From: Rotaria sordida
Lineage: Eukaryota; Rotifera; Eurotatoria; Philodinida; Philodinidae
DNA length: 64,000 nt
Assembly (NCBI GenBank): GCA_905250125.1
Contig: CAJNOL010000672.1
Span: 48,446 to 112,445, forward strand
Direction of reading: 5' to 3'
Shown piece after piece: positions 32,480 to 44,400 of this stretch (positions are counted from its first letter, which is position 1; each line of letters begins with the position of its first letter). The notes beneath the pieces are model-generated. The model ran no database searches. It worked only from the letters and a program-made list of their open reading frames with translations, and was not told the origin of the DNA. Made by a program: the position numbers and the translations under genes.

Positions 32480-32513
32480 GAATCAGCCCGGAAACTTTTT
32501 GAACGCCCTTGTA
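32480..32513. mobile_element. Mariner-like terminal sequence (single end)
   Basis: CCCGGAAACTTTTTGAACGC followed by CCTTGTA. Read on the minus strand it starts TACAAGGGCGTTCAAAAAGT, the typical opening of mariner inverted ends next to a TA. Its partner was not found and may lie in the gap or be lost. Confidence 0.55.
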
Positions 32514-32621
32514 TAACTAAATATGAATTTTGTTCCTGATAGACTACACAATCACATATTTGTTTATTTTTTCGTTTATACGAGTTTATTATATTTTACT
32601 TAAATGTTTCGAAAATTTGTA

Positions 32622-33084
32622 CAATCGATAGAGCTTAGAATTTCACACTCATAGCACTCCACTGCAAGCCATTTTCTTTGAAAAACTTTTGATAAAAATA
32701 TCAGATATCATTTCGACCGGTTCACTATAAGCCACTATAACTCATTATGACCCATTCTTACCCGGATCTCAACGAGCACTAATTTTCGACTGAAAAAGAT
32801 TATTGAAGTCAGGGTGTGGGTGTGGTTGGATATGGAGTGTGAGTGTGGATGTTAATTAAGAGAAGGTGGACACTCATTCCCACATCCACCCACACTCACC
32901 CCCTGACTTTGATAATCTTTTTATGTCGAAAGTTAGTGCTCGTTGAGATCTGGGTAAGAATGGGTCATAGTGGATTATAGTGAACCGATCGAAATGATAT
33001 TTGATATTTTTTATCAAAAGTTTTTCAAAGAAAATGGCTTATAGTGGGATGCTATGAGTGTGAAATTCTAAGCTCTATCGATTG
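32622..33084. repeat. 463 bp fold-back with telomere-like TGTGGG centre
   Basis: The sequence from CAATCGATAGAGCTTAGAAT to its complement at 33084 forms two arms of about 200 bp with few mismatches. The centre carries GGGTGTGGGTGTGGTTGG on one side and CCACCCACACTCACCCCC on the other. These contain TGTGGG and GTGTGGG units like the bdelloid telomere repeat. Confidence 0.8.
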
Positions 33085-33725
33085 ATAATAAATTGGAGTT
33101 AAACGAGGGTTGGATATGGGGTATAGCATATTTTACCAATACTCCGTAATAATAGAGAACTCATGTTGCTTCATATATTGTCTTTTATCTTTAATTTGTA
33201 CAAGTCCTGATATTTTCTATTCATATGCAATAGAGAATTGTTTCAAACTACATCCCAATCACTTCGGCTATGAACAACAATTGTAGTTAATCTAGTAAAG
33301 AAAAGAAACTTTCAGTTTTATATTCAAAACAATATATATGTAATTTTTCTGAAGGACAGCCAAACAAGTGATTCATTGTGTAATTTGATATTTTCAACAA
33401 TACTTTGCGTACTATTGCTTTTTTCTCTGATTAAATGATCTGTCTTCAAAATAGATTAAATCGATCAGACATCAAAATACATTATACCGGATAAACGCAT
33501 TCAGACTTGCACATTGCATTAAAACGAGAAACAACACTTGATGTGTAATATTGTTGACTCAAAACTATTGAGAAGACAATATTGATTTGAAAGCTCAGTT
33601 ACTTTAAATAACAAAACAAAGTTATTATCAAAGAAATGGACTAACAAAAACTAAAAAAAAAATAAGAAAATATCACAATAAAATTCACGTCATAGTTACT
33701 ACACTATTACAAAAAAAAATGTGAT

Positions 33726-34760
33726 TCAATGAATTTGAGAGCAATTCAAAATAGACTCCTCTAATAATTTATTAATAAATCGTTGTTGTTCAAATTGATT
33801 TCCAAATTCTTCAAGATTTTTTTCTTTTTTCTGTACAGTTTCTTCAAGTTTTATTTTTAATTGTTGATTAATCTGACGAGCATCGATTAGATCTTGCTTG
33901 AGATCACGTTGTATTCGTTCAAGACGAATACATGATTTCATTGTATCTGAAAGACGATTTTCTACTAAAGCAATTTCTTCTTCTATCTGTTTTTTTAACT
34001 TTATAAGTTCAGTTTCGTGTTTATATTTTGATCGATCAATTGCCGCTTTTAAATTACGTATTTGTTCTTTTAACCGACTATCAATCGAATAAGTTGGTGT
34101 ACGTGTACACGGATTATAACATTTTCGAATAGATAAATAATGTTGATTAACAAAATGTGGTTGATCAAGAAAAATACGATCTACTGAATCATAATCTTCA
34201 AAACTTAATAGAAATGTACGACCATTATCAAGAATTCTCCATTGAAGAATTGAACCGTAGTTACCAAAATAAGCCAAAACATTTTTTTTATTAAAAGACA
34301 AATCTTAATAAAATATTTCGTATAAGTTTGTATCATTCATATTTATTTTAATGGATACAAACCGAATTTATCAAGATGTATTAAAATATATCTAGTAATG
34401 GGCCTTTGATCTTTTGAAATTTCTCTTAGATTTCTTTTGATAATAAAACGATGTTCTTGTTTGATTTGAGCACGTTTAGCTAAACATTGATCAACACTTG
34501 AAATTGAAGCAAATGTTAAAATTGCAAAACAATAATCTACAAATGCAAACATTTTAAACATTTAAGAGAATCGAGACAATAAACAAACCATTTAGTACTG
34601 CATTTGCACATGGATAAAAATGACATTCTGTAATACTACTTTGTTTGATCAATTGATGAAAATAATCACACAAGGATTCAGAAGTCCATGAATCTTTACG
34701 AAATACACCAACATATAGTTCATGTCGTTGGAGTTCTTTTGAATCACTTGATAAAGACAT
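33726..34760 (-). CDS. RNA-binding protein with two RRMs and a C-terminal coiled coil (paralogue 1)
   Basis: Three exons (34589-34760, 34363-34536, 33726-34303) give 307 codons plus stop. RRM1 starts at about residue 13 with LYVGVFRKDSWTSESLCDYF (RNP2-like) and continues CFAILTFASISSVDQCLAKR (RNP1-like, degenerate). RRM2 begins NVLAYFGNYGSILQWRI and has FLLSFEDYDSVDRIF. From about residue 195 the protein is a heptad-like, charged coiled coil (KLKKQIEEEIALVENRLS). The RNP motifs lack some usual aromatic residues, so RNA binding is inferred. The order of domains recalls hnRNP A or Musashi-type tandem RRMs, but no orthologue can be named. It lies 148 bp downstream of paralogue 2, in the same direction. 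Confidence 0.8.
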
Positions 34761-34908
34761 TAACCTTAAGAAGTTAAAATTAAAAAATAAAATTTCTGAC
34801 TACAAAAAAAACCACTTTTTATGCTTTATTATCATGTATAAACAAATGAGCATATAACAGAGATTTTATACAAAAAAAAAGTATGTAAAAAGAAATAATT
34901 CTCTATAG

Positions 34909-36543
34909 TTAAGAATTTTCGTGTAGATACATAATAGCATCTTGTAATGATTGATTTTTTAGCTTTTGTTCTTCAATTTGATTTTCATAGTCATTTTTAT
35001 TCTTTTCATTCTTTCTATTAACTTCTTCTATTTGTTGTTTTAATTGTTCATTTAAATTAAATAATTGAAGAAAATTTTGTTTAAGATCATTATATTTATT
35101 TTCAAATTCATGTAAAGTTTCTTTTGTTTTATTTAAGTTTTGATTACTTCTTGAAATTTGTTTATTCAGATTATATTTCACTAAAGCAAATTGTGTTTTA
35201 TATAAAATTTTTAATGGATGCATAAAATCAGTAAGATTTCGACATATTGGATACCATCGTTTAACTTGACGAGCATTTTTTGGATCAATAAAACGAAATT
35301 GTGATAAACTACAAATATATTCTGGTGCAGTATATTTATGAACAGAAAGTAATTGCCTATTTAAATAATGTGGAATATCAAGAAGAATACGATCGGAAGA
35401 ATCAAAATCTTCAAATGTTATTAAACATATACCAGCACTATCCTCTTCTTCAAGCATTTTCAAATCTATAATCGTTCCATAGACACCAAAATATGAACGA
35501 ATATTTGCTTCGGTGAATAATCGATCTATTTAATAGAAAAATAAATCATTTCAAATATTTATAATTGGAAGAAAGGAAGAGTACATCTCCTTTTCGACTA
35601 CTTTGCATTATGGAGTGTTGATTACCGACAGATTCATTAGCCCGATATCTTTCCAACAGCTAATACTAGCTGTTGTTCTGGATAGAGAAGCCCTGTCTAG
35701 TACAGAATTCTTGCACTCAGTCGCTGTGCACACTGACTAGTCACATACTAGACTAAGAATGAGGGATTCCGACTCTTACAAGCCAAAAAATTAGAAACAA
35801 AAGAGGACACTTCTAGCTCTGTTCAGCATAAAATACGTACAATTCAATGGTCTACGTGAGTAGTTCACAATTACCTTTTAATCATTAAGGGAACGATTCA
35901 AAATCAGATTCAGATTCCTAAAAAAGCCGACTTTGCCTATTCCTATACTAGACACGAGGGCAAGTGTATGTTACAGCTTAGTCAGCATGGTATCGGACGA
36001 GTGATTCGAAACAAATAGCTGTTAGTGACTTGCTGAGGATGGTTCTATAGCTGGCGACACTGCCGTTTAAACACAGTACCTAGTAGATACATACTGTAAG
36101 CGTAGCCATTCAACCATGAGGACTCTTATTTATAATTGTATTAATCATTTACCTAGTACAGTTATTCGAATAACGATATCTGTTGATGACATAAGTCTTT
36201 CACATTTCGTTATAGTATCTGGTAATAAACGTTTTATTGTAATTCCATAATCATTATTAAATTGTGTTCTTTTAGTCATACAACGATCAACACAAGCTTC
36301 ATCAGTAAATGTTATAAATGCAAAAGATTTTCCTATTAAAAATAAGAAAGAATTTTTAAAATTTTTAAAAATAATTAATTAACCTTCAAATCTTGGTTCG
36401 CCATATGACATTAATTCACAATCAACGATATATTGTTCATCGTTTGCACTACCGTGTTTATTGAAATATGCACATAATTTTTCATTAGTCCATGTTTCAT
36501 TATCAAGAACACCAACGAATAATTGTCGACGTTTTATTGACAT
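34909..36543 (-). CDS. RNA-binding protein with two RRMs and a C-terminal coiled coil (paralogue 2)
   Basis: Three exons (36384-36543, 36153-36332, 34909-35525) give 318 codons plus stop. RRM1 opens MSIKRRQLFVGVLDNETW (RNP2 LFVGVL) and continues SFAFITFTDEACVDRCMTKR (RNP1-like FAFITF). RRM2 contains NIRSYFGVYGTIIDLKM and ICLITFEDFDSSDRILLD. A long coiled coil rich in Lys, Glu, Asn and Gln ends the protein (KQQIEEVNRKNEKNKND). Exon borders match paralogue 1, which supports tandem duplication. RRM1 keeps more canonical RNP residues here than in paralogue 1. Intron 2 is 627 bp because of a SINE-like insertion; without it the intron would be about 57 bp. Confidence 0.85.
35568..36126 (-). mobile_element. 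SINE-like insertion with 12 bp target duplication in an intron
   Basis: TATTTATAATTG occurs at 35556-35567 and again at 36127-36138, bracketing 559 bp. Removing one copy plus the insert leaves an ordinary intron of about 57 bp. On the minus strand the 5' end reads like a tRNA head: TCATGGTTGAATGGCTACGC fits a D-arm and contains TGGTTGAATGG, an exact match to the A-box consensus. About 30 bases on, GTGTTTAAACGG is a weak B box. No ORF. SINE identity is inference. Confidence 0.55.
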
Positions 36544-37855
36544 TAATCTACAATCAACAATATTTATAGATAATTAGTTTCTTATATATTTACAAAAATA
36601 TCAAACAGTATAATGAAACAAGATGTGCTACGTTGATTATATTCATTAGAAACAAGTAAAACAAATCGATTACTTATTTTTTTGAATCATCTTCTGACAA
36701 GTCAAGTCCTCTAATTGTTCAGTTGTTTTTGAGTCGAGACTATGTGCATTATGTAGATCCAAATGAGCTATGAATATCTGAAAAGGAGTTCGTATCCTTA
36801 GCTTATTGCTAAGGAAATATTGCACTTTTACGATATTTTAAAATGCTGTGTCCACTGAGGAACATCAGAAGAACTTATTTTCGAATTTTGGCTTGAAATG
36901 TTACATAGAGAAAAATCTTAACGAGAATAGTTTCTTATGAATGTTTCAGATGTCATCGTTGTTTCGCATTCTGAGATACAACTATAGTAATATTGTATAT
37001 TCTGCATCGCTCGTATAAATCAACAGATTTGAAATTTTTATTTCAGGATAGAAGTAAATCAAAAGATCTAAAACTTTCACGATAAATATTTCTCGTTAAG
37101 ATCTGTCTCTATGCAAAATTTTAAGTCGAAATTCGAAAATAAATTTTCTTGGTGTTGCTGAGAGAAACTATGGCATTTATCTAAAAAAATACTCGAAAAA
37201 TGCCGTATCTCTGCAACAATGAGCTCAGGACACGAACTCTTGCCACAATATTCATAGTCTATTTTGATCTACATAATGCACATAGTCTTGGCTCAAAAGT
37301 GAAGGAACAGTTGTAAGGCTTCGCTTACTAGATTTCATATCGAACTCAATCTTATATAATTTGACTTAAGATTACTTATTTCTGCAGATATTCTCACGGT
37401 TGTTTTGTTCAGATGATTCTGTCTTATTTTTCAAAATATTTTCAAGTAATTAAGTAACAAAACCAAAGATTTATTTATTAGTATTTTATTTTTTCTGTAT
37501 TTGTATGCTACAAAAAAATAAAAATCTAGATTCTGTTCAAATTCATTTTGATAATAACAATAACAATAAGAAAATCAAAAATAATCTTTGATACATACAA
37601 AACAACAAAGACAATAATTATTAACAAATATTGCTTATAATATAGGTAATAATACAATTATGAAAGACAATGGACGGATTAAACTAACTAGAAACTAATG
37701 TTTGATTGATAATTTGTTCAACTTTCTATTTAAAAAGAAAAATTATATGATAATTAAAATTTCTATTCGTTTGTCTACTTACCATTTTTCATATTTCTAA
37801 ATTTGTTTATTTTCATCATTCACTAGTTAAATAAGAATCCGTTATTGAATCAATA
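36544..37855. other. Spacer dominated by a fold-back element
   Basis: It contains the promoter side of RRM paralogue 2, the element at 36717-37315 and the 3' flank of the membrane coiled-coil gene. No ORF with similarity was seen. Confidence 0.5.
36717..37315. mobile_element. Fold-back element with arms of about 280 bp
   Basis: Left arm blocks ACTATGTGCATTATGTAGAT, TTATTTTCGAATTT and AATCTTAACGAGAA recur inverted in the right arm, in reverse order. Arms are diverged but collinear. No coding capacity. Confidence 0.75.
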
Positions 37856-40800
37856 TTATTCAAAAAGAAAATGTTTACTCTTTTTAAAAGGTTTTTTAGC
37901 CATTTGTGTAGAAGAAAAATCAATGACTAATAAAAGAAAGGATTCACAATTTCAATATTAAGTAAAATATTACAAATTTAATATTTGCGATGAGAACATT
38001 GAATTAAACTTACTATATGGTTTGGTAACGATATTTGGCTGTAATTCATCTGCATCAACAACCGATGCTCTTAGACTAATTGGTTCTGGATACAAAATAA
38101 TGTATGAATTATTTAGAGCATACCAAAAGTAGTGGTGGAGATATTTTAATTTCTTATAAAAAGTTTAAAGAAACTTTCTTCCTATATGATCTGATAGTAC
38201 AAACAACGGTCTACATTTCTTTGATATTTGATTATGCTGTGTAACTAATTAAATTTCGATAAGAGTTGTTTGTTATGATACATAACGGTAGTATTCGATC
38301 ACGTATTATATTCAATGTGCATCCACTTTGATTTTCTTCTCTCTGTTTTTTTTCTCGTCTTCTTTAATGCTTCGCCTTCTACATATATCAGAGTGTAGAA
38401 AAAACAAAAATTCGATAAATAGATTCAATGAATGCAATTGAGTGTGAATAACTTATGTCGAATATTCAATGAAATAAGGACTTGATGAAAATATGTGTAT
38501 TTATTTTTCGTTCTATCGTCGTCACTTTTTCTGCACCTTGATATATATATAGACGGTTAGATATTAGAGAAGACGGAAAAAAAAGACAAGAAGAACAAAG
38601 AAGATACACATTCAAGATAAAATGTCATCTGTTGCTCTCATCACGTATCATAACAGACAGCTCTTATCAGAATTTTATTATCATGATATTAGTTGAAGAA
38701 TGATGAAATATCAGAGAAATATAGACTATTATTTTTTACTATCAGAATCAGAGTTGTCCATACTTTTTAAGGATGGAGACTAAAAACTCAGCAGAAAGTA
38801 TTTTCATTCTAGAAGTGCTAGAAGTGGTGATCGGAGGGGGAAGGGAAAGAACAAAACTCATCGTGAATCGGCCTCTTCCATAACAAACGATCTGCCACCA
38901 AGCCATCTCTCTACTGGTGCCTGTCACAATCCTATTGACCTAACAACGATATTGTCTGCTTATTTTTATTCCACTGTGTGCCAGAGAAAGGTCAATGGTG
39001 TTTTAAAATTCGATTTCTGTCCAAAGTTATCACCAAGCTGTAAAAAAATTGGTAGAATGTGTTAAAAATTTTACCAGAAAGTCGGACATTATGGGGTGAG
39101 GAGGGAGAACCCTGATCTAAATCAGAACTCGGATGAAAGTATTTGTACTTGTACTTCGAGATCAATACTTTCATACTTACACTTAAATACAAAAATCTGT
39201 ATTTCATACTTTTTTGGCAATACGAAGCAATGTCGTTTAGCGTATTTGAAGTCTCTTGCTGAACATTTCGCTATTGCTGTCAACGAAAGACGACGCTTCA
39301 CATATTAACACTTATTCGGTTAAGTCGTTTAACTGTTTACTAAATACATATATAAGCTTAATAAAAATTAAAACGAAGTTTGAGCTTCTGTTTATTTGTA
39401 AAAACCTAAGACTCTTATATAAAATCATTTTTTATATCAGATAACTCTATAAGTTTTTATTCAAGTAGATTTTCATCCTAAGCATATTAAATTGTTCAAT
39501 TTATTAGTCACATATCAAAATAGATCTAATAAATTACATCTATGTTTAGTTCAATATTATTAGAAAGAATTAATTATTTTAGTCTAAACTTTTGAGGAAG
39601 ATCTAAAATATCTTCAAGAAACCTTTCATCAACATTCGATTTTAAAATTCATCCAGTCAATCTTTGAAAACTCCTATTGATGATTCGAAAATGCAACGAA
39701 GTAATAATCTGTCCTGGCTTGTAGAACATGAGTCTAAATTCAAGTATTATTTTTTCTTTAGTGCCATCGAGAACTATATTTATTTATAACAGTAAGTCGA
39801 ATAAGCATGATCATTTATAGACATCCATCATTATTTTGAAAAAATTCGAACAATTAAAATAAATGATTTTTATAAGTGTCCTGCAGTGAATTTATCAGCA
39901 TATGAGAGAGAATAAAAATTCTTATTTTCATTTATTTTTTGATCAGATGACGTCATGCTAGTCCTGAAAAACTTATCAGAGACAGACGAAGTTTATTATA
40001 TTTATATCTCAAGTATAGTTGTGAAAAGACTAGTTGAAGTACAAGCACATTTTTTTATAGTACAAATATTTTTATTTGCTCGATTTGCACTCGTTTTACC
40101 TCTGATCAGAACATACAGAGAGAAAGTTTCTTTAAATTATTTATAAGGAAATAAAATATCTTTGTTACTACTTATGGTATGTCTTAAATATAATAAAAAA
40201 AAATTATTTACCTTTTGAACATTTGCATTCATCTATTTGATTTTGTAATTTATCAAGATCAAACTGGAATTCATTTAGAATAATTAATGTCTTTTAAAAT
40301 ATACACGTTATTCATTAATGAACTAGGACAACAAAAAAAAGAATCCTACTTCATCAGATGAATTATGTATAAGATTAGTCAATTGTTCGAAACGTTTTAA
40401 CAATTCTTGTATTTTGATATGTTGATGGAAACTTTGAATTTCATTCTCAAAAAAACAAAAACAAAAGAAAATTTCCATTTTTATTTATACAGGAAATACT
40501 TACCCGAAGAGAATTGAACTGTTCATATAATCTAACTATATTTTTATGCATCATATTTTCTAATCGAATTTTTGTTTCTTGATTTAAATTCTATTCAAAG
40601 AACAATTCTTTAAATCAATTCCATAGATAGTTTCTTACATCCAATTCATTGGATTTTTTAGGAAAATATGTTGATTTATATTCAATTTTTTGCAAGTTAG
40701 ATGAGACAAAATTATTCTTATTTAATAATATCTAAATATAAAAATTTGATTAAAAGAAAAATAAAATAAAATGTATTCAATACTTGAACTTGTAATTTTT

Positions 40801-41432
40801 GTAATTGATTATAAACAAATGAAAAATTCCAATTTTCAAGAAAATTAATACGTGTTTTTATTTGTTCAATTGATGGTAAAATATTATTTAATTCCATTTT
40901 CAAAGATTTCTTTTCGACTATTGAAATAAAACTAAAATCAAATGAAAATTGAAAATAAAAAAAAATAATTTACCTTCATTTATACGTGACGAAAGACTGT
41001 GAACTTCATTCTTCAATTCAATATTTGTATAGGTCAAACTAAAACTATGACAAAAAAAAGGAGATTGAATATAATTACGTAAAAAATACAAAAGAATTAC
41101 CAAACAATCATAAAAATACAAAGAAAACTAAAAGAAAGAATATGTTGGGAATAATTTCTAAGACGAAGATATCGAGATGAATGCCTATAGAAGAAATAAG
41201 AGTTCAATTTTTATTGTCAAATTTCATAAACTTACAGTTTAGTGATCGATATTTTTCGATGAGGTATAAATAACTCATCTTCAGAATTTCGAAGTACATC
41301 ATTCGAATTACTTTTTGTTACATGAAATTCCATTAAAGAACCAAACTGTTTATGTTTTCTCATTTTTTTATTTAAATCACGTGGAATATTTGAAGACATA
41401 TCAATTTCTAAATCATTAAACATATTATCCAT
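37856..41432 (-). CDS. Single-pass membrane protein with coiled coils, function unknown
   Basis: Ten exons: 41236-41432, 41101-41184, 40974-41044, 40784-40917, 40639-40731, 40504-40590, 40350-40445, 40212-40290, 38014-38085, 37856-37926; total 984 bases, 327 codons plus TAA, all in frame. The N-terminus is about 80 residues, polar, without a signal peptide (MDNMFNDLEIDMSSNIP). One transmembrane helix follows (ILSFSFLCIFMIVCFSL), preceded by basic residues, so a type II topology is likely. The rest is mostly helical coiled coil (YTNIELKNEVHSLSSRINE, RLENMMHKNIVRLYEQFNSL) and ends in a basic tail (AKKPFKKSKHFLFE). The layout resembles SUN or GOLM-type proteins, but no SUN domain was found. Exons 9-10 are assigned by phase across a 2.1 kb intron and are less certain. 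Confidence 0.65.
38086..40211. other. Long intron 8 of the membrane coiled-coil gene
   Basis: 2.1 kb, against introns of about 50-75 bp elsewhere in the same gene. Holds a somewhat GC-richer block near 38820-39120 and only short ORFs without similarity. Alternatively it separates two genes. Confidence 0.4.
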
Positions 41433-44400
41433 TAGATCAACTTTACTCTAAACAGGGATATCTCGGTGTCGTCGGGGTTGGGAGAAGGTCGATGACTCAG
41501 AAAGCCGATTTGGAAATTTTTGCTAAAATTGACTGAATTTCGAGGAGGCAGGATTTGAACGTTTTTTTTGGGAATAGACGAGCAAAAGAAAGAATAGAAC
41601 GCTGGAACTCCATTGCAGAAAAACGAAAAATTTTCAATATTGGATGGATCATTCTCTCAACTTGCCCTCTCGCTAGGTCGAGACGTCCCTGAGTCGAGAG
41701 TAATTTTTATTTAATTTACATGTGTTTGTAATCAGTGAACATGGAAATCTTATTTGATGAATGTTGGAATGTTTGAATTGATAATCATCGAAAAATAACT
41801 ACAACAAATAAAATTGATAGGTAAATTTATTCATTAAAAGATCATTTCTAAACAAAAATATTATTACAATATGATTTACTGGTTGTGAAAAATGACTCAG
41901 AGATGACTTACCATATCATTTTTAAAAATTTAGAACATTTTTTCGTCGAAAAGAAATGTTTTAGTGACTCACTTCATCATCATAGTGCTTTTTCCAGTGA
42001 TGGCATCTGTAACCATTGATAAATATTTTGCTAGAGGACGTTAGATATCAGAGATGACAAACAATTCTTCGAGATAATCTAAGTACTGTTCTCAAAATTA
42101 GTCATCGTTGATTTTGAAAATGAACAAAATTTTTATACAATTTTTAACTAAGCAATTATTTGTTTTGTCTCTATTATATCTTTAAGGTTTTTCTGGAAAT
42201 TTATTAATAAGAATTTAATGACAAGTGATAATAAAACTAAATCATCTGAATTATTAATTATATATTTTGATAAAATCCGAATAAAACGATCGGTAAAATA
42301 GTGTTATTTTAAATATGTTAATTGTTAGTTTGTTATAATTTTGATAGTGACGAAATAATCGAAGAAAATCAATTTGAAGAAAAACTTGAACAAATTATGG
42401 TATATAAATTATTTGTTATTTGTACAACTAATTTCTAATTATATCAAAGATACAGACATTGATGAAATAATCTATACAAAAAGTATTAACAAAAAGATTG
42501 ATCAAACAATGAAGTGTATCAAATGATTGTGAAAATCGATGATTTCATTATTAAAAGTTAATTTTATATCAATTCGTTTATTTTTCGTCTACTTTTGTTT
42601 CCAAAAGGAAATATGTGGCTCACACTATTCATCAAAACTTGAAAAAATACTCAAAGATATTATATAATAGTATTAGTAGAATTTTAACTCTTTCGGTACC
42701 AGTGTAGAGAACGCTGTACACTTTTTTAAAGCTTTTTAATTTGTGAATATCCTAAGAACGCAAAATGATTTTGAGATGCGGTATCTTCTAAGACGGAAAA
42801 GGCGTTTTCATCCATATATTCACATAAGAATTATAAATCTAATAAGGTTATTCAAACAATAAAATGGGCAAGCCTTTCCGAGATGGAGTACGTCATATTT
42901 TAGAGATTATACTAAAGTGTAGAACATAGGTAATATAAATGAGTGAAATCGAATTTCATGAAGACAAATACAATGGTAGTCGATGGTAGTAGAGTAAAAC
43001 ACACTTGGATAGTTGCTCGGTACTACAATCTGTGTGATATAGACATCTGAGTCTTTTTTAACTGGAAAGAGATCTACAGAATGTCTCAAAAGTCATGTCA
43101 ACTTAAGAAATGCTCATAACTGCATTACTAAACAAACTTAATCTAGTATTTTTTTTATTTGGAAGATGAAAGCATCAAGTTTTTCTTTTGTCTAATACAA
43201 AGCTCATAAATACTGTTTAAATGTATTGTCTTTAATTTCAATACAAAAATGCAAGCATTTCACAATTTCTAAAAAAACATCATATAACGTGTCTTTTTTT
43301 TTATTATTTGGATTTCTTTTTTTTATACTATTCTGTAAATCATCCGGATCTTTTACTGTTGTTTTCAGATGTCCCAAGTAAAGGAAGTCCAATAGTGTCC
43401 GGTCTGGTGATGGAGAATCCACACCTACACCTTAGTCTTCCTATTCAAAAAAGGGAGTATATATAAATGAATAATTCTAGAGATCCTGTAATTCTACATT
43501 TTTATTTGAAATCAAGTGTTTTTTTTCTCTAAATACAAATTGAATCAAATAACTCATTGCATGAGTACTTTATATGATGCTGTTTTTGTTAAGAACTGTA
43601 AATCAGTAATAAATTTATTGACTTTCTCATATATAAATTCACTAGATATTAAAAAAGTCTATCTAAATAGTTAGTCTCTTCAGCATGAGATCCATGACTT
43701 CTTTCAATAGGATTTTATAAATTGCTTATTTATTTCTTTATCATTCATTTTATTTACCATTAACATTTTTGGATTAATGATGAGGCCTATTTCCAAATAA
43801 TAAATTCAATTAAAAAAAAAGATAACAATTGATGAATAAAATATGATCTGACAGGATGCCATTATTCGGCTTGTTCTGGAGTGAAGTATTGCATGATATT
43901 TCTACCGTGTTTAAGTCGAGTATTTCCAAACCGCGTTTAGTAATATTTAAGAGGAGAGCATTTGCATGATGTCAGCCACATTGTACAACAGTGGACTCCA
44001 ATTTTGATGAAAATCTCAGCCATTATAGACCCGTTAATCTTAACCATTTTGATAAAAATCTTGTTTTAAGTTTTCGCTTTGACAGAAATAGACTCAAAAT
44101 ACTTTAAGCAGTGAAAAACCAAAAATCCTAAAAAAAAAACGGTTTCTTTTACATAATTTTTTCGAATAGTGACTGACAGTTTACTTTACTACGACAAAGT
44201 TAAAAAGAAAATCGAAGACTATATTCAGATTTGTCATGAGACGACGCATCGAATTACACAAAAGTTAACTTCATTCTTGGCTAAGTCTTCAAACTTATAT
44301 ATATTCTCACTACTCAATGAACACACAATAATACCGTCCTATCTTGGTTTCACAATTAGAAATTTTTTTATAGAAATGCTGAGGATTAAAAGTCCTGCAA

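Larger units (their letters stand above)
26662..33725. other. 7 kb gene-poor, repeat-rich spacer
   Basis: It lies between SARA (rightward) and the RRM pair (leftward), so both 3' ends face it. No ORF in it shows domain similarity. It contains several inverted-repeat elements listed separately, an assembly gap and a telomere-like fold-back. The stretches 26700-28800 and 30620-32100 showed nothing I could name. Confidence 0.6.

Noticed and set aside
38992-39308. Overlapping ORFs in the long intron of the membrane coiled-coil gene
   Set aside because: No similarity and no partner exons in phase; likely chance or old transposon debris.
42220-42530. Possible small plus-strand gene with three mini-exons
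   Set aside because: Splice phases do not fit: the second exon would open with a stop, and no similarity is seen.
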